Of a stretch of 64,000 nt of DNA, positions 32,378-40,737 are shown piece by piece; the stretch's first letter is position 1; every line of letters begins with the position of its first letter. The position numbers were made by a program, and so were the translations under genes. This DNA is from Methylorubrum rhodesianum (GTDB lineage Bacteria; Pseudomonadota; Alphaproteobacteria; Rhizobiales; Beijerinckiaceae). Where the stretch lies: contig NZ_JACHOS010000007.1 of assembly GCF_014199985.1 (NCBI RefSeq), forward strand, positions 62,001 through 126,000, read 5' to 3'. The notes beneath the pieces were generated by a model, which saw only the letters and a list, made by a program, of their open reading frames with translations, was not told the origin of the DNA and did no database searches.

Positions 32378-33175
32378 TCAGGCGACGCGCTTCACCTTTG
32401 CGCCGTCGGCCGCGAAGCCCGCGACCGGCGGCAGGGCCTCCAGGGCCGGACGGGCGAAATGGTAGCCCTGCAGCAGGTCGATGCCGAGGCCGTGCAGCGT
32501 CTCGGCTTCGGCCGCGCTCTCGATGCCCTCGGCGATCACCGCGACGCCCAGCGTCCGCGCGATCTGCGTGATGCCGCCGACGATGGTGCGGCGCCCGGCA
32601 TCCGCCTCGATGCCACGCACGAGGTCCATGTCGATCTTGATGAGGTCCGGGCGGAAATTGGCCAGCAGGCCGAGGCCGGCATAGCCCGCGCCGAAATCGT
32701 CGAGCGCCGTCAGAAAGCCCTGCCGCCGGTATTCCTCGACGATGCGCCGGACATGGGCGGTGTCGTGGAAGCGCTCGTTCTCGGTGAATTCGAAATTAAG
32801 GCGCCCGTTGTCGAAGCCGACGCGGCGGGCGGCCTCCAGCGATGCGCGGATGCAGGCGGCCGGCTCGTAGACCGCGTTGGGCATGAAGTTGATCGAGAGC
32901 TTGGTATCGCCCTCCGGCGGGAACAGCCGGCCGGCGAGTTCGATCGCCTTGACCCGCGCCGCCTGATCGAACCGGTACAGGGTTTCCTCGGTGACCCGCG
33001 ACAGGATCGAACCGGCGGGCTCGCCCCCCGGTCCGCGCACCAGCGCCTCGTAGCCCCAGACGCGCGCGTTGGCGACGTCGACGATGGGCTGGAAGGCCAT
33101 GGTGAAGGCGAAGTCGAGCTCCGCCCCGTCGCGGCAGGCTCGGCAGGCGTGTCGCGCTCGGGCGTCCGTCGTCAT
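32378..33175 (-). CDS. EAL-domain c-di-GMP phosphodiesterase
   Basis: About 265 residues, a single stand-alone EAL domain. Signature residues for hydrolysis are intact: EAL at residues 43-45 (GYEALVRG), the Asn and Glu stretch LSINFMPNAV then NFEFTEN, DDFGAGYAGLG near residue 150, IKID, and AEGIES near 210. This suggests an active phosphodiesterase. A CxxC (Cys11-Cys14, HACRACRDG) just before the domain could bind a metal or act as a redox sensor. Start at 33175 or 33196; neither has a good ribosome site. It is inverted between the beta-oxidation genes and diverges from fadJ. Confidence 0.9.
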   Translation of the reverse strand: MTTDARARHACRACRDGAELDFAFTMAFQPIVDVANARVWGYEALVRGPGGEPAGSILSRVTEETLYRFDQAARVKAIELAGRLFPPEGDTKLSINFMPNAVYEPAACIRASLEAARRVGFDNGRLNFEFTENERFHDTAHVRRIVEEYRRQGFLTALDDFGAGYAGLGLLANFRPDLIKIDMDLVRGIEADAGRRTIVGGITQIARTLGVAVIAEGIESAAEAETLHGLGIDLLQGYHFARPALEALPPVAGFAADGAKVKRVA

Positions 33176-33296
33176 GGTCTGTCCGGAGGTGGTCATGGAG
33201 GGACGGGGCGGTTCGCGCATCCGTTCCATCCGCCATGACGAGCGCTTCCCCTTAAGATTCCGATACGGCCAGGCTCTTTTCCTTCGAGGTTCCGCG

Positions 33297-35498
33297 ATGA
33301 CCGCCACCGAGAATTTCCGCTTCGAGATCGATGCCGACGGCATTGCGCTCGCGACCTGGGACATGCCCGGCCGCTCGATGAACGTCATCACCATGGAGGT
33401 GATGGCGGAGCTCGAGCGGATCGTCGACGCGGTCGTCGCCGACGAGGGCGTCAAGGGCTGCGTGATCGTCTCCGGCAAGAGCAACTTCTCCGGCGGCGCC
33501 GACCTCACCATGCTCCAGGGCCTCGGGGTCGAGTACGAGCGGCTCAAGGCGGCCGAGGGCGAGGAGGTGGCCATGCGCCACTTCTTCGAGGAGTCGCGGC
33601 GCTTGAGCCTCGTGTTCCGCAAGCTCGAGACCTGCGGCAAGCCCTTCGCCGCCGCGGTGCACGGCCTCTGCCTCGGCGGCGCGTTCGAGCTGGCGCTGGC
33701 CTGCCACCACCGCGTGCTCGCCGACGACGACAAGACCCGCGTGGGGCTGCCCGAGATCAAGGTCGGCCTGTTTCCCGGCGGCGGCGGCACGCAGCGGGTG
33801 GCGCGCCTGATGCAGACCGGCGACGCGCTGCAGATGCTGTTCAAGGGCGAGCAGATCCGGCCCCTCATGGCCAAGAACATGGGCTTGGCCCATACGGTGG
33901 CCCCGGCGGCCGAGATCGTCGAGCGGGCCAAGGCGTGGATCCGCGAGGGCGGCTCGGCGGTGGCGCCCTGGGACGTGCCGAAGTTCAAGGCGCCGTCAGG
34001 GAAAGTCTATTCGCCCGCCGGCATGATGATCTGGCCGCCGGCCAACGCGATCTACCGCCGCGAGACCCACGACAACTATCCGGCCGCCAAGGCCATCCTG
34101 GCCTCGGTCTATGAGGGCCTGCAACTTCCGATGGATCTCGGCCTCAAGGTCGAGAGCCGCTACTTCGCCCACATCCTGCGCACGCGGGAAGCGCAGGCGA
34201 TGATCCGCACGCTCTTCATCTCCATGGGCGAGATCAACAAGGGCGCCCGCCGGCCCAAGGACGTGGAGCCGACGAAGGTGGCCAAGGTCGGCGTGATCGG
34301 CGCCGGCTTCATGGGCGCGGGCATCGCCTACGTCACAGCGCAGGCCGGGATGGCGGTCGTCCTGATCGACCGCGACCAGGAGGCGGCCGACGCCGGCAAG
34401 GCGCATTGCCACAAGCTCATCACGGGCCAGATCAACCGCGGCAAGGCCAAGACCGCCGACCGCGACGCCCTGCTCGCCCGCATCACCGCGACGCCGGACT
34501 ATGCCGCGCTCTCGGACTGCGACCTCGTCATCGAGGCGGTGTTCGAGGACCCGAAGGTGAAGGCCGAGGTGATCGGTCGGGTCGAGGCGGCGCTGCCGGA
34601 GCACGCGATCTTCGCCTCCAACACCTCGACCCTGCCGATCTCGGGCCTCGCCCAGACCTCGAAGCGGCCCGAGCAATTCGTCGGCATCCACTTCTTCTCG
34701 CCGGTGGAGAAGATGCTTCTCGTGGAGATCATCCGCGGCAACCAGACCGGCGACCGCGCTGTTGCCACGGCCCTCGACTACGTGCGGGCGATCAAGAAGA
34801 CCGGCATCGTCGTCAACGATGCCCGCGGCTTCTTCGCCAACCGCTGCGTGCTCGCCTACATCCGGGAGGGCCACAAGATGCTCGCCGAGGGCGTACCCCC
34901 GGCGATGATCGAGAACGTGGCGCGGATGGCCGGCATGCCGGTCGGACCGCTCTCGCTCAACGACGAGGTGGCGCTCGATCTCGGCCTCAAGATCATGCGG
35001 GCGACCGAGGCGCAGCTCGGCGAGGGCGCCGTCGATCCCGACCAGAAGCAGCTCCTCGTCGCGATGGTCGAGACCCACGGCCGCCTCGGGCGCAAGAACA
35101 AGCGCGGCTTCTACGACTATCCCGAGGGCGGCCAGAAGAAGCTCTGGTCGGGGCTCGCCGAGATCCAGCCGAACCGGCTCGATCCCGACAGCCTCGACGT
35201 GGAGGAACTGAAGCACCGCTTCCTCGTGGCGCAGGCGCTGGAAGCCGCCCGCACGGTGCAGGAGGGCGTCGTCACCGATCCCCGCGAGGCGGATGTCGGC
35301 TCGATCCTCGGCTTCGGATTCGCCCCGTTCACCGGGGGTGCGCTATCCTACATCGACTTCATGGGGGCCGGTGCCTTCGTGGCGCTGGCCCGCGCGCTCG
35401 AAGCCAAGCACGGCCCCCGCTTCAGCCCGCCGGACAACCTCCTGGCGATGGCCGAATCCGGCGGGCGCTTCTACGACGCGCTGAAGCAGGCAGCCTGA
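33297..35498 (+). CDS. fadJ: 3-hydroxyacyl-CoA dehydrogenase / enoyl-CoA hydratase, FadJ type
   Basis: 733 residues, start ATG at 33297 with GAGG seven bases upstream. The N-terminal crotonase domain (about 1-200) shows the oxyanion loops SGGADLTMLQG and HGLCLGGAFELALACHHRV and the catalytic Glu region GLPEIKVGLFPGGGG. The dehydrogenase domain begins with the NAD-binding VGVIGAGFMGAGIAYVTAQ near residue 334 and has the HFFSPVEKM motif near 465. The C-terminal 3HCDH domain follows. It performs hydration and oxidation of enoyl-CoA in beta-oxidation and complements the acyl-CoA dehydrogenase and thiolase upstream. Confidence 0.96.
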   Translation: MTATENFRFEIDADGIALATWDMPGRSMNVITMEVMAELERIVDAVVADEGVKGCVIVSGKSNFSGGADLTMLQGLGVEYERLKAAEGEEVAMRHFFEESRRLSLVFRKLETCGKPFAAAVHGLCLGGAFELALACHHRVLADDDKTRVGLPEIKVGLFPGGGGTQRVARLMQTGDALQMLFKGEQIRPLMAKNMGLAHTVAPAAEIVERAKAWIREGGSAVAPWDVPKFKAPSGKVYSPAGMMIWPPANAIYRRETHDNYPAAKAILASVYEGLQLPMDLGLKVESRYFAHILRTREAQAMIRTLFISMGEINKGARRPKDVEPTKVAKVGVIGAGFMGAGIAYVTAQAGMAVVLIDRDQEAADAGKAHCHKLITGQINRGKAKTADRDALLARITATPDYAALSDCDLVIEAVFEDPKVKAEVIGRVEAALPEHAIFASNTSTLPISGLAQTSKRPEQFVGIHFFSPVEKMLLVEIIRGNQTGDRAVATALDYVRAIKKTGIVVNDARGFFANRCVLAYIREGHKMLAEGVPPAMIENVARMAGMPVGPLSLNDEVALDLGLKIMRATEAQLGEGAVDPDQKQLLVAMVETHGRLGRKNKRGFYDYPEGGQKKLWSGLAEIQPNRLDPDSLDVEELKHRFLVAQALEAARTVQEGVVTDPREADVGSILGFGFAPFTGGALSYIDFMGAGAFVALARALEAKHGPRFSPPDNLLAMAESGGRFYDALKQAA

Positions 35499-35507
35499 CC
35501 GACCGAT

Positions 35508-35535
35508 GGGCGGCCGCCCTCCGGGAAGGCCGCCC
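35508..35535 (+). terminator. Hairpin after fadJ
   Basis: GGGCGGCC (35508-35515) and GGCCGCCC (35528-35535) form an 8-bp stem with a 12-base loop ten bases after the stop codon. No U tract follows, so it may be only a stabilising or weak terminating hairpin. Confidence 0.4.
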
Positions 35536-35601
35536 GGCACGGAACCCAACCGCTCCGCTTTCGTTCACCGCCCGACCGCAGTGAGCGAACCGGAGTTCCC
35601 C

Positions 35602-35766
35602 TTGTCGACCCTCATCAAGATCCTGATCGCGTTCTTCCTGCCGCCGATCTCGGTGCTGATGACGAACGGGATCGGGATCCAGTTCCTGTTCAACATCCTG
35701 CTCTGCCTGCTGTTCTACCTGCCGGGCTCGATCCACGCGCTCTACCTGCTGCTGCGCGACCGCTGA
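35602..35766 (+). CDS. Pmp3/YqaE-type membrane miniprotein
   Basis: 54 residues, the normal size of the UPF0057/Pmp3 family. The start is TTG at 35602 with GGAG six bases before it; a GTG at 35581 in the same frame is the alternative. Two membrane helices (TLIKILIAFFLPPISVLM and FLFNILLCLLFYLPGSIHAL) carry the family signature FFLPPIxV and FLxNIxLxLLxYLPGxIHA. Homologues modulate membrane potential and respond to salt or cold stress. It lies behind fadJ but past a hairpin, so co-transcription is uncertain. Confidence 0.9.
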   Translation: MSTLIKILIAFFLPPISVLMTNGIGIQFLFNILLCLLFYLPGSIHALYLLLRDR

Positions 35767-35772
35767 GCAGAC

Positions 35773-36666
35773 CTACGGCTCATCCCTCAGGACGTCCCGC
35801 TGCGCCCTGAGGTGATCCATCAGCCGCTCGGCGATCCGCCCCGGCGGACGGCCCGCCGGGTGGATCATCACGGTCTCGATCGGCAGGCGCGGCCGGAAGG
35901 GCCGCAGCACGATCGGCAGGCCGGCGAGGTTCCGCGCTGGCAGCGGATCGACGATGGCGATCCCGAGACCTTCGGCCACGAGACCGCAACGCGCGGCGGT
36001 GTACTGCGCCGTGAAGGCGATGCGCGGCGTGACGCCCGCTTCCGCGAAGGCCGCCTCGACCCGGTGCTGAAAAAGGCCCGGCGCGCCCGCGATCAGCGGC
36101 GCATCGGCGAGATCGGCAGGGGTGATCGTCGTCTGGGCCGTCAGCACATGCAAGCGGGGCAGCGCGCAGACGGCATCCATCGCCAGGAAGGGCTCGCTGA
36201 CGACCCCCTCATGGCTTGGTTGTGGCCGTACGAGACCGATGTCGCACTGCTCCGACGCCGTCCAGGACCAGATCGTCTCCGGGCTCGGCACATGCACCGC
36301 GACATGGATGCCGGGACTGTCTTCGCTCAACGCGCGGATGGCGCGGGGCAGCAGGCCGGCGGCGAGCGAGGGCTGGCAGGCCACGCGCAGCGGGCCGGTG
36401 CCGAGGTCGCGGATCCGGCGTCCCGCCTCGCGCAGGCGCTCGAGTCCGGCATCGCTGCGCTCGACCTCGCGGGCAAAGGCCTCGCCCTCCCGCGTCGGCA
36501 GGGCAGCGCCGTGGCCGCGCACGAACAGCGCGAATCCGAGCTCGGCTTCGAGCCCGGCGATGGCGCGGCTGACATGCGGCTGGCCGATGCCCAGCGCCCC
36601 CGCCGCTCGCGTCATGCCGCCGTAGCGAAGCACCGCCCGGAACAGGTCGAGATGAGCCGGGTTCAT
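35773..36666 (-). CDS. LysR family transcriptional regulator
   Basis: 297 residues from the second of two adjacent ATG codons, since GAGG lies four bases before it. The N-terminal helix-turn-helix (about 3-60; DLFRAVLRYGGMTRAAGALG then QPHVSRAIAGLEAELG) is typical LysR. The substrate-binding domain follows. It diverges from the DMT-family membrane protein gene at 36789 with a 122-base spacer, the classic LysR arrangement, so it probably controls that gene and itself. The inducer is unknown. Confidence 0.93.
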   Translation of the reverse strand: MNPAHLDLFRAVLRYGGMTRAAGALGIGQPHVSRAIAGLEAELGFALFVRGHGAALPTREGEAFAREVERSDAGLERLREAGRRIRDLGTGPLRVACQPSLAAGLLPRAIRALSEDSPGIHVAVHVPSPETIWSWTASEQCDIGLVRPQPSHEGVVSEPFLAMDAVCALPRLHVLTAQTTITPADLADAPLIAGAPGLFQHRVEAAFAEAGVTPRIAFTAQYTAARCGLVAEGLGIAIVDPLPARNLAGLPIVLRPFRPRLPIETVMIHPAGRPPGRIAERLMDHLRAQRDVLRDEP

Positions 36667-36788
36667 CATGCCTCGTCTGCATGGAAGCCACTGTGAGAGG
36701 CATTTGACGGCATGGCCCTTCGATGGTGTCAATGCCGCGGCCGCATCCCACCGGCGGTTCGACCACCGATCGATGATACCGAGGGCCG

Positions 36789-37235
36789 ATGCTCCGCCTC
36801 CTGCTTCCCTCTCTTCTCGCTGTCGCGGCGGGTGTCAGCATCGTCGTCCAGCAGGTGCTGAACACGCGCCTGCGCACGGATCTCGGCTCGGCGGCCTGGG
36901 CCGGCTTCGCGAGCTACGCCGTGGGCCTCGCCTGCATGGCGCTGCTCATCCTGACGCTGCGCGATCCCCTGCCCTCCGCGAGCGTGGCGGCCCGGCTGCC
37001 GTGGTGGGCCTGGAGCGGCGGCGTCTTCGGCGCGCTCTTCATCGGGCTCGCCATCGTCCTCGTGCCGCAACTCGGCGCGGCGGCCTTCATCGCCCTGCTC
37101 GTGGCCGGGCAGATGCTGGCCTCGGTCGCCTTCGACCATTTCGGCTGGATGGGCCTCGCCCAGCGCCCGCTCGACGGCCCGCGGCTCGTCGGCGTCGCGC
37201 TGCTGGTCGGCGGCGTGATCCTGATCCGGCGCTGA
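36789..37235 (+). CDS. DMT/YdcZ-like membrane transporter
   Basis: 148 residues with about five membrane helices, like half-size DUF606/YdcZ members of the drug/metabolite transporter superfamily. Features: LLLPSLLAVAAGVSIVVQQVLNTRLR at the N-terminus, WWAWSGGVFGALFIGLAIVLVPQLGAA near residue 71, and the GQMLASVAFDHFGWMG stretch near 106 that is characteristic of YdcZ. It would work as a dimer or with a partner. The divergent LysR gene suggests induction by a small-molecule substrate. Confidence 0.85.
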   Translation: MLRLLLPSLLAVAAGVSIVVQQVLNTRLRTDLGSAAWAGFASYAVGLACMALLILTLRDPLPSASVAARLPWWAWSGGVFGALFIGLAIVLVPQLGAAAFIALLVAGQMLASVAFDHFGWMGLAQRPLDGPRLVGVALLVGGVILIRR

Positions 37236-37241
37236 AGCGGG

Positions 37242-37724
37242 TCAGGCGCCGACGGCGTGCAGCACGATCTCCCGCCGATGCCCCCGGTCGCGGTGCTCGA
37301 TCAGGTAGATCCCCTGCCACGTGCCGAGCGCGAGGCGGCCACCCTGCACCGGCACGGCGAGGCCCGAATCGGTCAGCATCGTGCGGATATGCGCCGGCAT
37401 GTCGTCGGGCCCCTCCATGCCGTGGACATACTGTCCGTGGCGGGGCGCGAAGCCGTCGAGCGCAGTCATCAGATCGACGCGCACGTCCGGGTCGGCATTC
37501 TCCTGGATCGTCAGCGAGGCTGAGGTGTGCCGGCAGAACACGCTGACGAGGCCGGTGCGGATGCCGCTCTCGGTGACGAAGGCCGCCACCGCCTCGGTGA
37601 TGTCGGTGAAGCCGGGGCCGGGGGTGGCCACCGTCACCCGCGCGCTCGCCTGCCGGGTCACGTCACCGGCCGAAAACCCTTCGAGCGGCCCGATCTTCCC
37701 GGCGCTTCTGCCCACCTGCCTCAT
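37242..37724 (-). CDS. yjbQ: YjbQ family secondary thiamine-phosphate synthase-like protein
   Basis: 160 residues. UPF0047/YjbQ signatures are clear: VSVFCRHTSASLTIQENADPDVR, HGMEGPDDMPAHIRTMLTDSG and LGTWQGIYLIEHRDRGH. Some members have weak thiamine-phosphate synthase activity, but the physiological role is not settled. The start overlaps the ligase stop (ATGA) and has GGAGG seven bases upstream, so it is translationally coupled to the exonuclease-ligase pair. That placement with DNA-end processing genes is unexplained. Confidence 0.9.
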   Translation of the reverse strand: MRQVGRSAGKIGPLEGFSAGDVTRQASARVTVATPGPGFTDITEAVAAFVTESGIRTGLVSVFCRHTSASLTIQENADPDVRVDLMTALDGFAPRHGQYVHGMEGPDDMPAHIRTMLTDSGLAVPVQGGRLALGTWQGIYLIEHRDRGHRREIVLHAVGA

Positions 37725-39625
37725 TCCGATGCCTCCATCGCCGCCGCCGGCGCGACCTCGCGCTCGCCGCGGGCCAGAATCCGTTCCAGCACCTCGACCC
37801 GGTCGGCCTCCGCCGGAGGCTTGTCCCAGCGGATGCGGCTGACGCGGGGGAAGCGCATCGCCACGCCCGATTTGTGCCGGGTCGAGCGCTGCACGCCCTC
37901 GAACGCGATCTCCAGCACGAGGCCGGCGTCGCGGCCGTAGGCGACCTCGCGCACCGGGCCGAAGCGCTTCGTCGTGTGGTTGCGGACGTAGCGGTCGAGC
38001 TTTTGCAGCTCGGCATCGGTGAAGCCGTGATAGGCCTTGCCGACCGGCACCAGCTCCTCGCCCTCCGCCCCCTCGCGCCAGCAGCCGAAGGTGTAGTCCG
38101 AGTAGAAGGACGAGCGCTTCCCGTGGCCGCGCTGGGCGTACATCATCACCGCATCGACCACGTAGGGCTCGCGCTTCCACTTCCACCACGGGCCCTTGGG
38201 GCGGCCGGGCAGATAGGCGCTGTTGAGCCGCTTGAGCATCACGCCCTCGATGGCGTCCGCATCGGCCCCCGCCCCGGCAGAGGCCGGGTCGGCGCGCGCC
38301 GCGGCCACGTCGTCCCAGGTCGTGAACGGCACCAGGGGCGAGAGGTCGATGCGGGCATGGTCGAGCCGCCGCACCAGGGCCTCCAGCCGGGGCCGGCGCT
38401 CGGCGAAGGGGAGACCCCGCAGATCCTCGCCCTCGGCCGACAGCACGTCGTAGGCGCGGACATGGGCGGGGAACTCGTCCAAGAGTTTGCCCGTCACCGC
38501 CTTCCGGTTGAGGCGCTGCTGCAGCACGTTGAAGCTCTGCACCCGGCCTTCCCGCAGGATCAGCAGCTCGCCGTCGATGGCGCCCTCGAAGGTGATCGCC
38601 TCGGCGAGGTCGGGGAAGGCGTCGGAAATATCCTCGCCGGTGCGCGAGTAGATTTTTTGGACTTGGCGTCCCTGATTGTCGCGCCCGCCGGCGAGCTGGA
38701 CGCGGATGCCGTCCCACTTCCACTCGGCGGAGAAGGCCTCGGGATCGAGCTTGTCGAGATCCTCGAATTCTTCGACCGGGTGCGACAGCATCGGCGGCCG
38801 GAACGGGGCCGGGTTGCGGCTCTCGGGCCGCTCGCCCCGCCCCTCCACCCAGGCGAACAGCTCGGTGTAGGGCGGTTTCAGCCCGTGCCAGACCTCCTCC
38901 ACCGCGTCCGCCTCGTGGCCGCCGAGCGCGCCGACCGCGGTCTTGGCGAGCCGGGCCGAGACGCCGACGCGCAGGTTGCCGGTGACGAGCTTCAGGAGCG
39001 CCCAGCGCCCGGTCTCGTCGAGGGCATCGAGCCATCGGGCGAGATGCTGCGGCAGGGCACGCTTCGGCGTGGTGGCCAGCGTCTCGACGACCTCGGCGAG
39101 GGTCGGGACGGACGGGGGCGGGTTGTTGTGGCCGATGGCCGGTGTTTCCCCTCTCCCCGCTTGCGGGGAGAGGGCTGTGCCGACCTCGTCGTCGGCAGAG
39201 CGAGGCGGCAGCCGAGGGTGAGGGGGCGATTCCGAATGAGCCTTGTCCTTCGAGGCCCCCTCACCCCCGCTGCCGCTTGTCTCGCTCCCGCCGAGGGGAG
39301 CTCGACCCTCTCCCCGCGTGCGGGGAGAGGGGGAGGCGTCCGGCGATTCATCCGGCCCCGGCCAGATCAGCGCCGTCGTCTCGGCGAGATCACCCACGTA
39401 GTTGTGCGAGAGCGAAAACAGCACCGGATCGACCCGCTCCTCCACCAGGGCGCGGATCAGGGCCGGCTTGGCCTCGCGAAACGTCAGCCCGCCGGTCATG
39501 GCGGCCAGCGCCCAGCCGCGCTCCGGGTCGGGCGTGCCAGCGAAGAAATCCTGGAGCAGGCGCAGCTTGGCGTTGCGGCGCGGCTCGTAGGCGAGGCGGT
39601 CGAGGAGGTGGGCGAAGTCGTTCAC
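37721..39625 (-). CDS. ATP-dependent DNA ligase of the exonuclease-ligase cluster, with an inserted repeat
   Basis: 634 residues from a GTG that overlaps the exonuclease stop (GTGA) and is preceded by GGAGGAGG. The N-terminal DNA-binding domain is followed by the adenylation domain with catalytic Lys304 in AEWKWDGIRV, then motif III (DGELLIL), ending with EGVMLKRLNS and the OB-fold (WWKWKRE). It seals nicks using ATP. Residues about 97-162 (SPDASPSPRTRGEGRAPLGG through SPQAGRGETP) are low complexity and correspond to a GC-rich palindromic repeat inserted in frame, making the protein roughly 65-70 residues longer than I expect for the family. The core domains look intact. Confidence 0.93.
   Translation of the reverse strand: MNDFAHLLDRLAYEPRRNAKLRLLQDFFAGTPDPERGWALAAMTGGLTFREAKPALIRALVEERVDPVLFSLSHNYVGDLAETTALIWPGPDESPDASPSPRTRGEGRAPLGGSETSGSGGEGASKDKAHSESPPHPRLPPRSADDEVGTALSPQAGRGETPAIGHNNPPPSVPTLAEVVETLATTPKRALPQHLARWLDALDETGRWALLKLVTGNLRVGVSARLAKTAVGALGGHEADAVEEVWHGLKPPYTELFAWVEGRGERPESRNPAPFRPPMLSHPVEEFEDLDKLDPEAFSAEWKWDGIRVQLAGGRDNQGRQVQKIYSRTGEDISDAFPDLAEAITFEGAIDGELLILREGRVQSFNVLQQRLNRKAVTGKLLDEFPAHVRAYDVLSAEGEDLRGLPFAERRPRLEALVRRLDHARIDLSPLVPFTTWDDVAAARADPASAGAGADADAIEGVMLKRLNSAYLPGRPKGPWWKWKREPYVVDAVMMYAQRGHGKRSSFYSDYTFGCWREGAEGEELVPVGKAYHGFTDAELQKLDRYVRNHTTKRFGPVREVAYGRDAGLVLEIAFEGVQRSTRHKSGVAMRFPRVSRIRWDKPPAEADRVEVLERILARGEREVAPAAAMEASE
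39140..39339. repeat. Palindromic repeat pair inserted in frame in the ligase gene
   Basis: Two palindromes, CCCTCTCCCCGC-TT-GCGGGGAGAGGG near 39149 and CCCTCTCCCCGCGTGCGGGGAGAGGG near 39311, flank a central segment with GAGGGTGAGGGGGC and GCCCCCTCACCC in opposite orientation. This is the organisation of a bacterial interspersed mosaic (BIME-like) element. The same kind of sequence is found in the spacer at 30311-30470. Here it is translated, with the reading frame kept open. Confidence 0.8.
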
Positions 39626-40680
39626 GCCGAGGCCTCCTCCATCTTCGGATCGTGCCCGGGATCGGGCTCGGCCTCGCCGTCGTCGCCATACCCTAAGAGG
39701 TGCAGCGGCTTGGCGCGGATCCCCTGCGTCCCGCACCAGTGGACCAGCGCATCCTCCTGACCGTGGGTGACCCAGACCTCCTCGGCGCCGGTGTCGCGGA
39801 TCGTGCGGCACAGGTCCGGCCAGTCGGAATGGTCGGAGATGACGAGCGGCAGCTCGACGCCCTTCTGCCGGGCGCGGGCGCGCACCCGCATCCAGCCCGA
39901 GGCGAAGGCGGTGACGGGATCGGGAAATTTGCGCGACCAGAGATCCTGGATCGACGAGGGCGGGCACAGCACGATGGCGCCGTGCAGGTCCTTTCGGTCC
40001 GCGGCCACGACCTTCGGCGTCTCGCCGAGCGGCACGCCCTCGCGCTTGTACAGCTCGGTCAGCTTCTCCATCGCCCCGTGCAGGTGGATCGGCCGGTCCC
40101 AGCCCTCCTCCCGCAGCAGCGCCATCACCCGCTGCGCCTTGCCGAGCGCGTAGGCGCCGACGATGTGGGCGCGCTCGGGAAACAGCGTGACCGATTCGAT
40201 CAGCTTGCGCACCTCGCCCCGCGTATCGGGATGGCGGAAGACCGGCAGGCCGAAGGTGGCCTCGGTGATGAACACGTCGCAGGGCACGACCTCGAACGGC
40301 AGGCAGGTCGGGTCGGGGGCGCGCTTGTAGTCGCCCGAGACGACGATCCGCTGGCCATCCCGCTCGATCGCGATCTGCGCCGAGCCCAGCACGTGGCCGG
40401 CGGGGGCGAAGAACACGGTGACGTCGCCGACGCGCATCCGCTCCCCCAGCCGCGCTTCCTGGCGGGCGCGGCAGAACTCCTCGCCGTAGCGCACGGCCAT
40501 GATCCGCAGCGTCTCCGGCGTGGCCAGCACGGTGCCGTGTCCGGCGCGGGCGTGGTCGGCATGGCCGTGGGTGATCAGCGCCCGCTCGACGGGCCGCGTC
40601 GGATCGACGTGAAAGCGCCCGAGCGGACAATAGAGGCCCTCGCGGGTCAGGGTCAGGAGATCGGAGGCGCGCTGCGACAT
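39622..40680 (-). CDS. Ligase-associated DNA exonuclease (metallo-beta-lactamase fold)
   Basis: 352 residues. The metal-binding motif HGHADH is at residues 39-44 (ALITHGHADHARAGHG), and the remaining ligands lie in GHVLGSAQI, SGDYKR and ISDHSDW. With GYKLGKAQRV-like AYALGKAQRVM near residue 195, it matches the beta-CASP-related exonucleases encoded next to an ATP-dependent ligase in many proteobacteria. It overlaps the ligase start by four bases. The partner Lhr-type helicase and phosphoesterase often present in this cluster are not adjacent. Start at 40680 was preferred over 40728 because the upstream residues are not conserved-looking. Confidence 0.93.
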   Translation of the reverse strand: MSQRASDLLTLTREGLYCPLGRFHVDPTRPVERALITHGHADHARAGHGTVLATPETLRIMAVRYGEEFCRARQEARLGERMRVGDVTVFFAPAGHVLGSAQIAIERDGQRIVVSGDYKRAPDPTCLPFEVVPCDVFITEATFGLPVFRHPDTRGEVRKLIESVTLFPERAHIVGAYALGKAQRVMALLREEGWDRPIHLHGAMEKLTELYKREGVPLGETPKVVAADRKDLHGAIVLCPPSSIQDLWSRKFPDPVTAFASGWMRVRARARQKGVELPLVISDHSDWPDLCRTIRDTGAEEVWVTHGQEDALVHWCGTQGIRAKPLHLLGYGDDGEAEPDPGHDPKMEEASA

Positions 40681-40737
40681 CGGCCGGGATATAGGGCGGA
40701 TCGTTCCGCAACAGCGACCACCCGCCATTCTGCCGCG

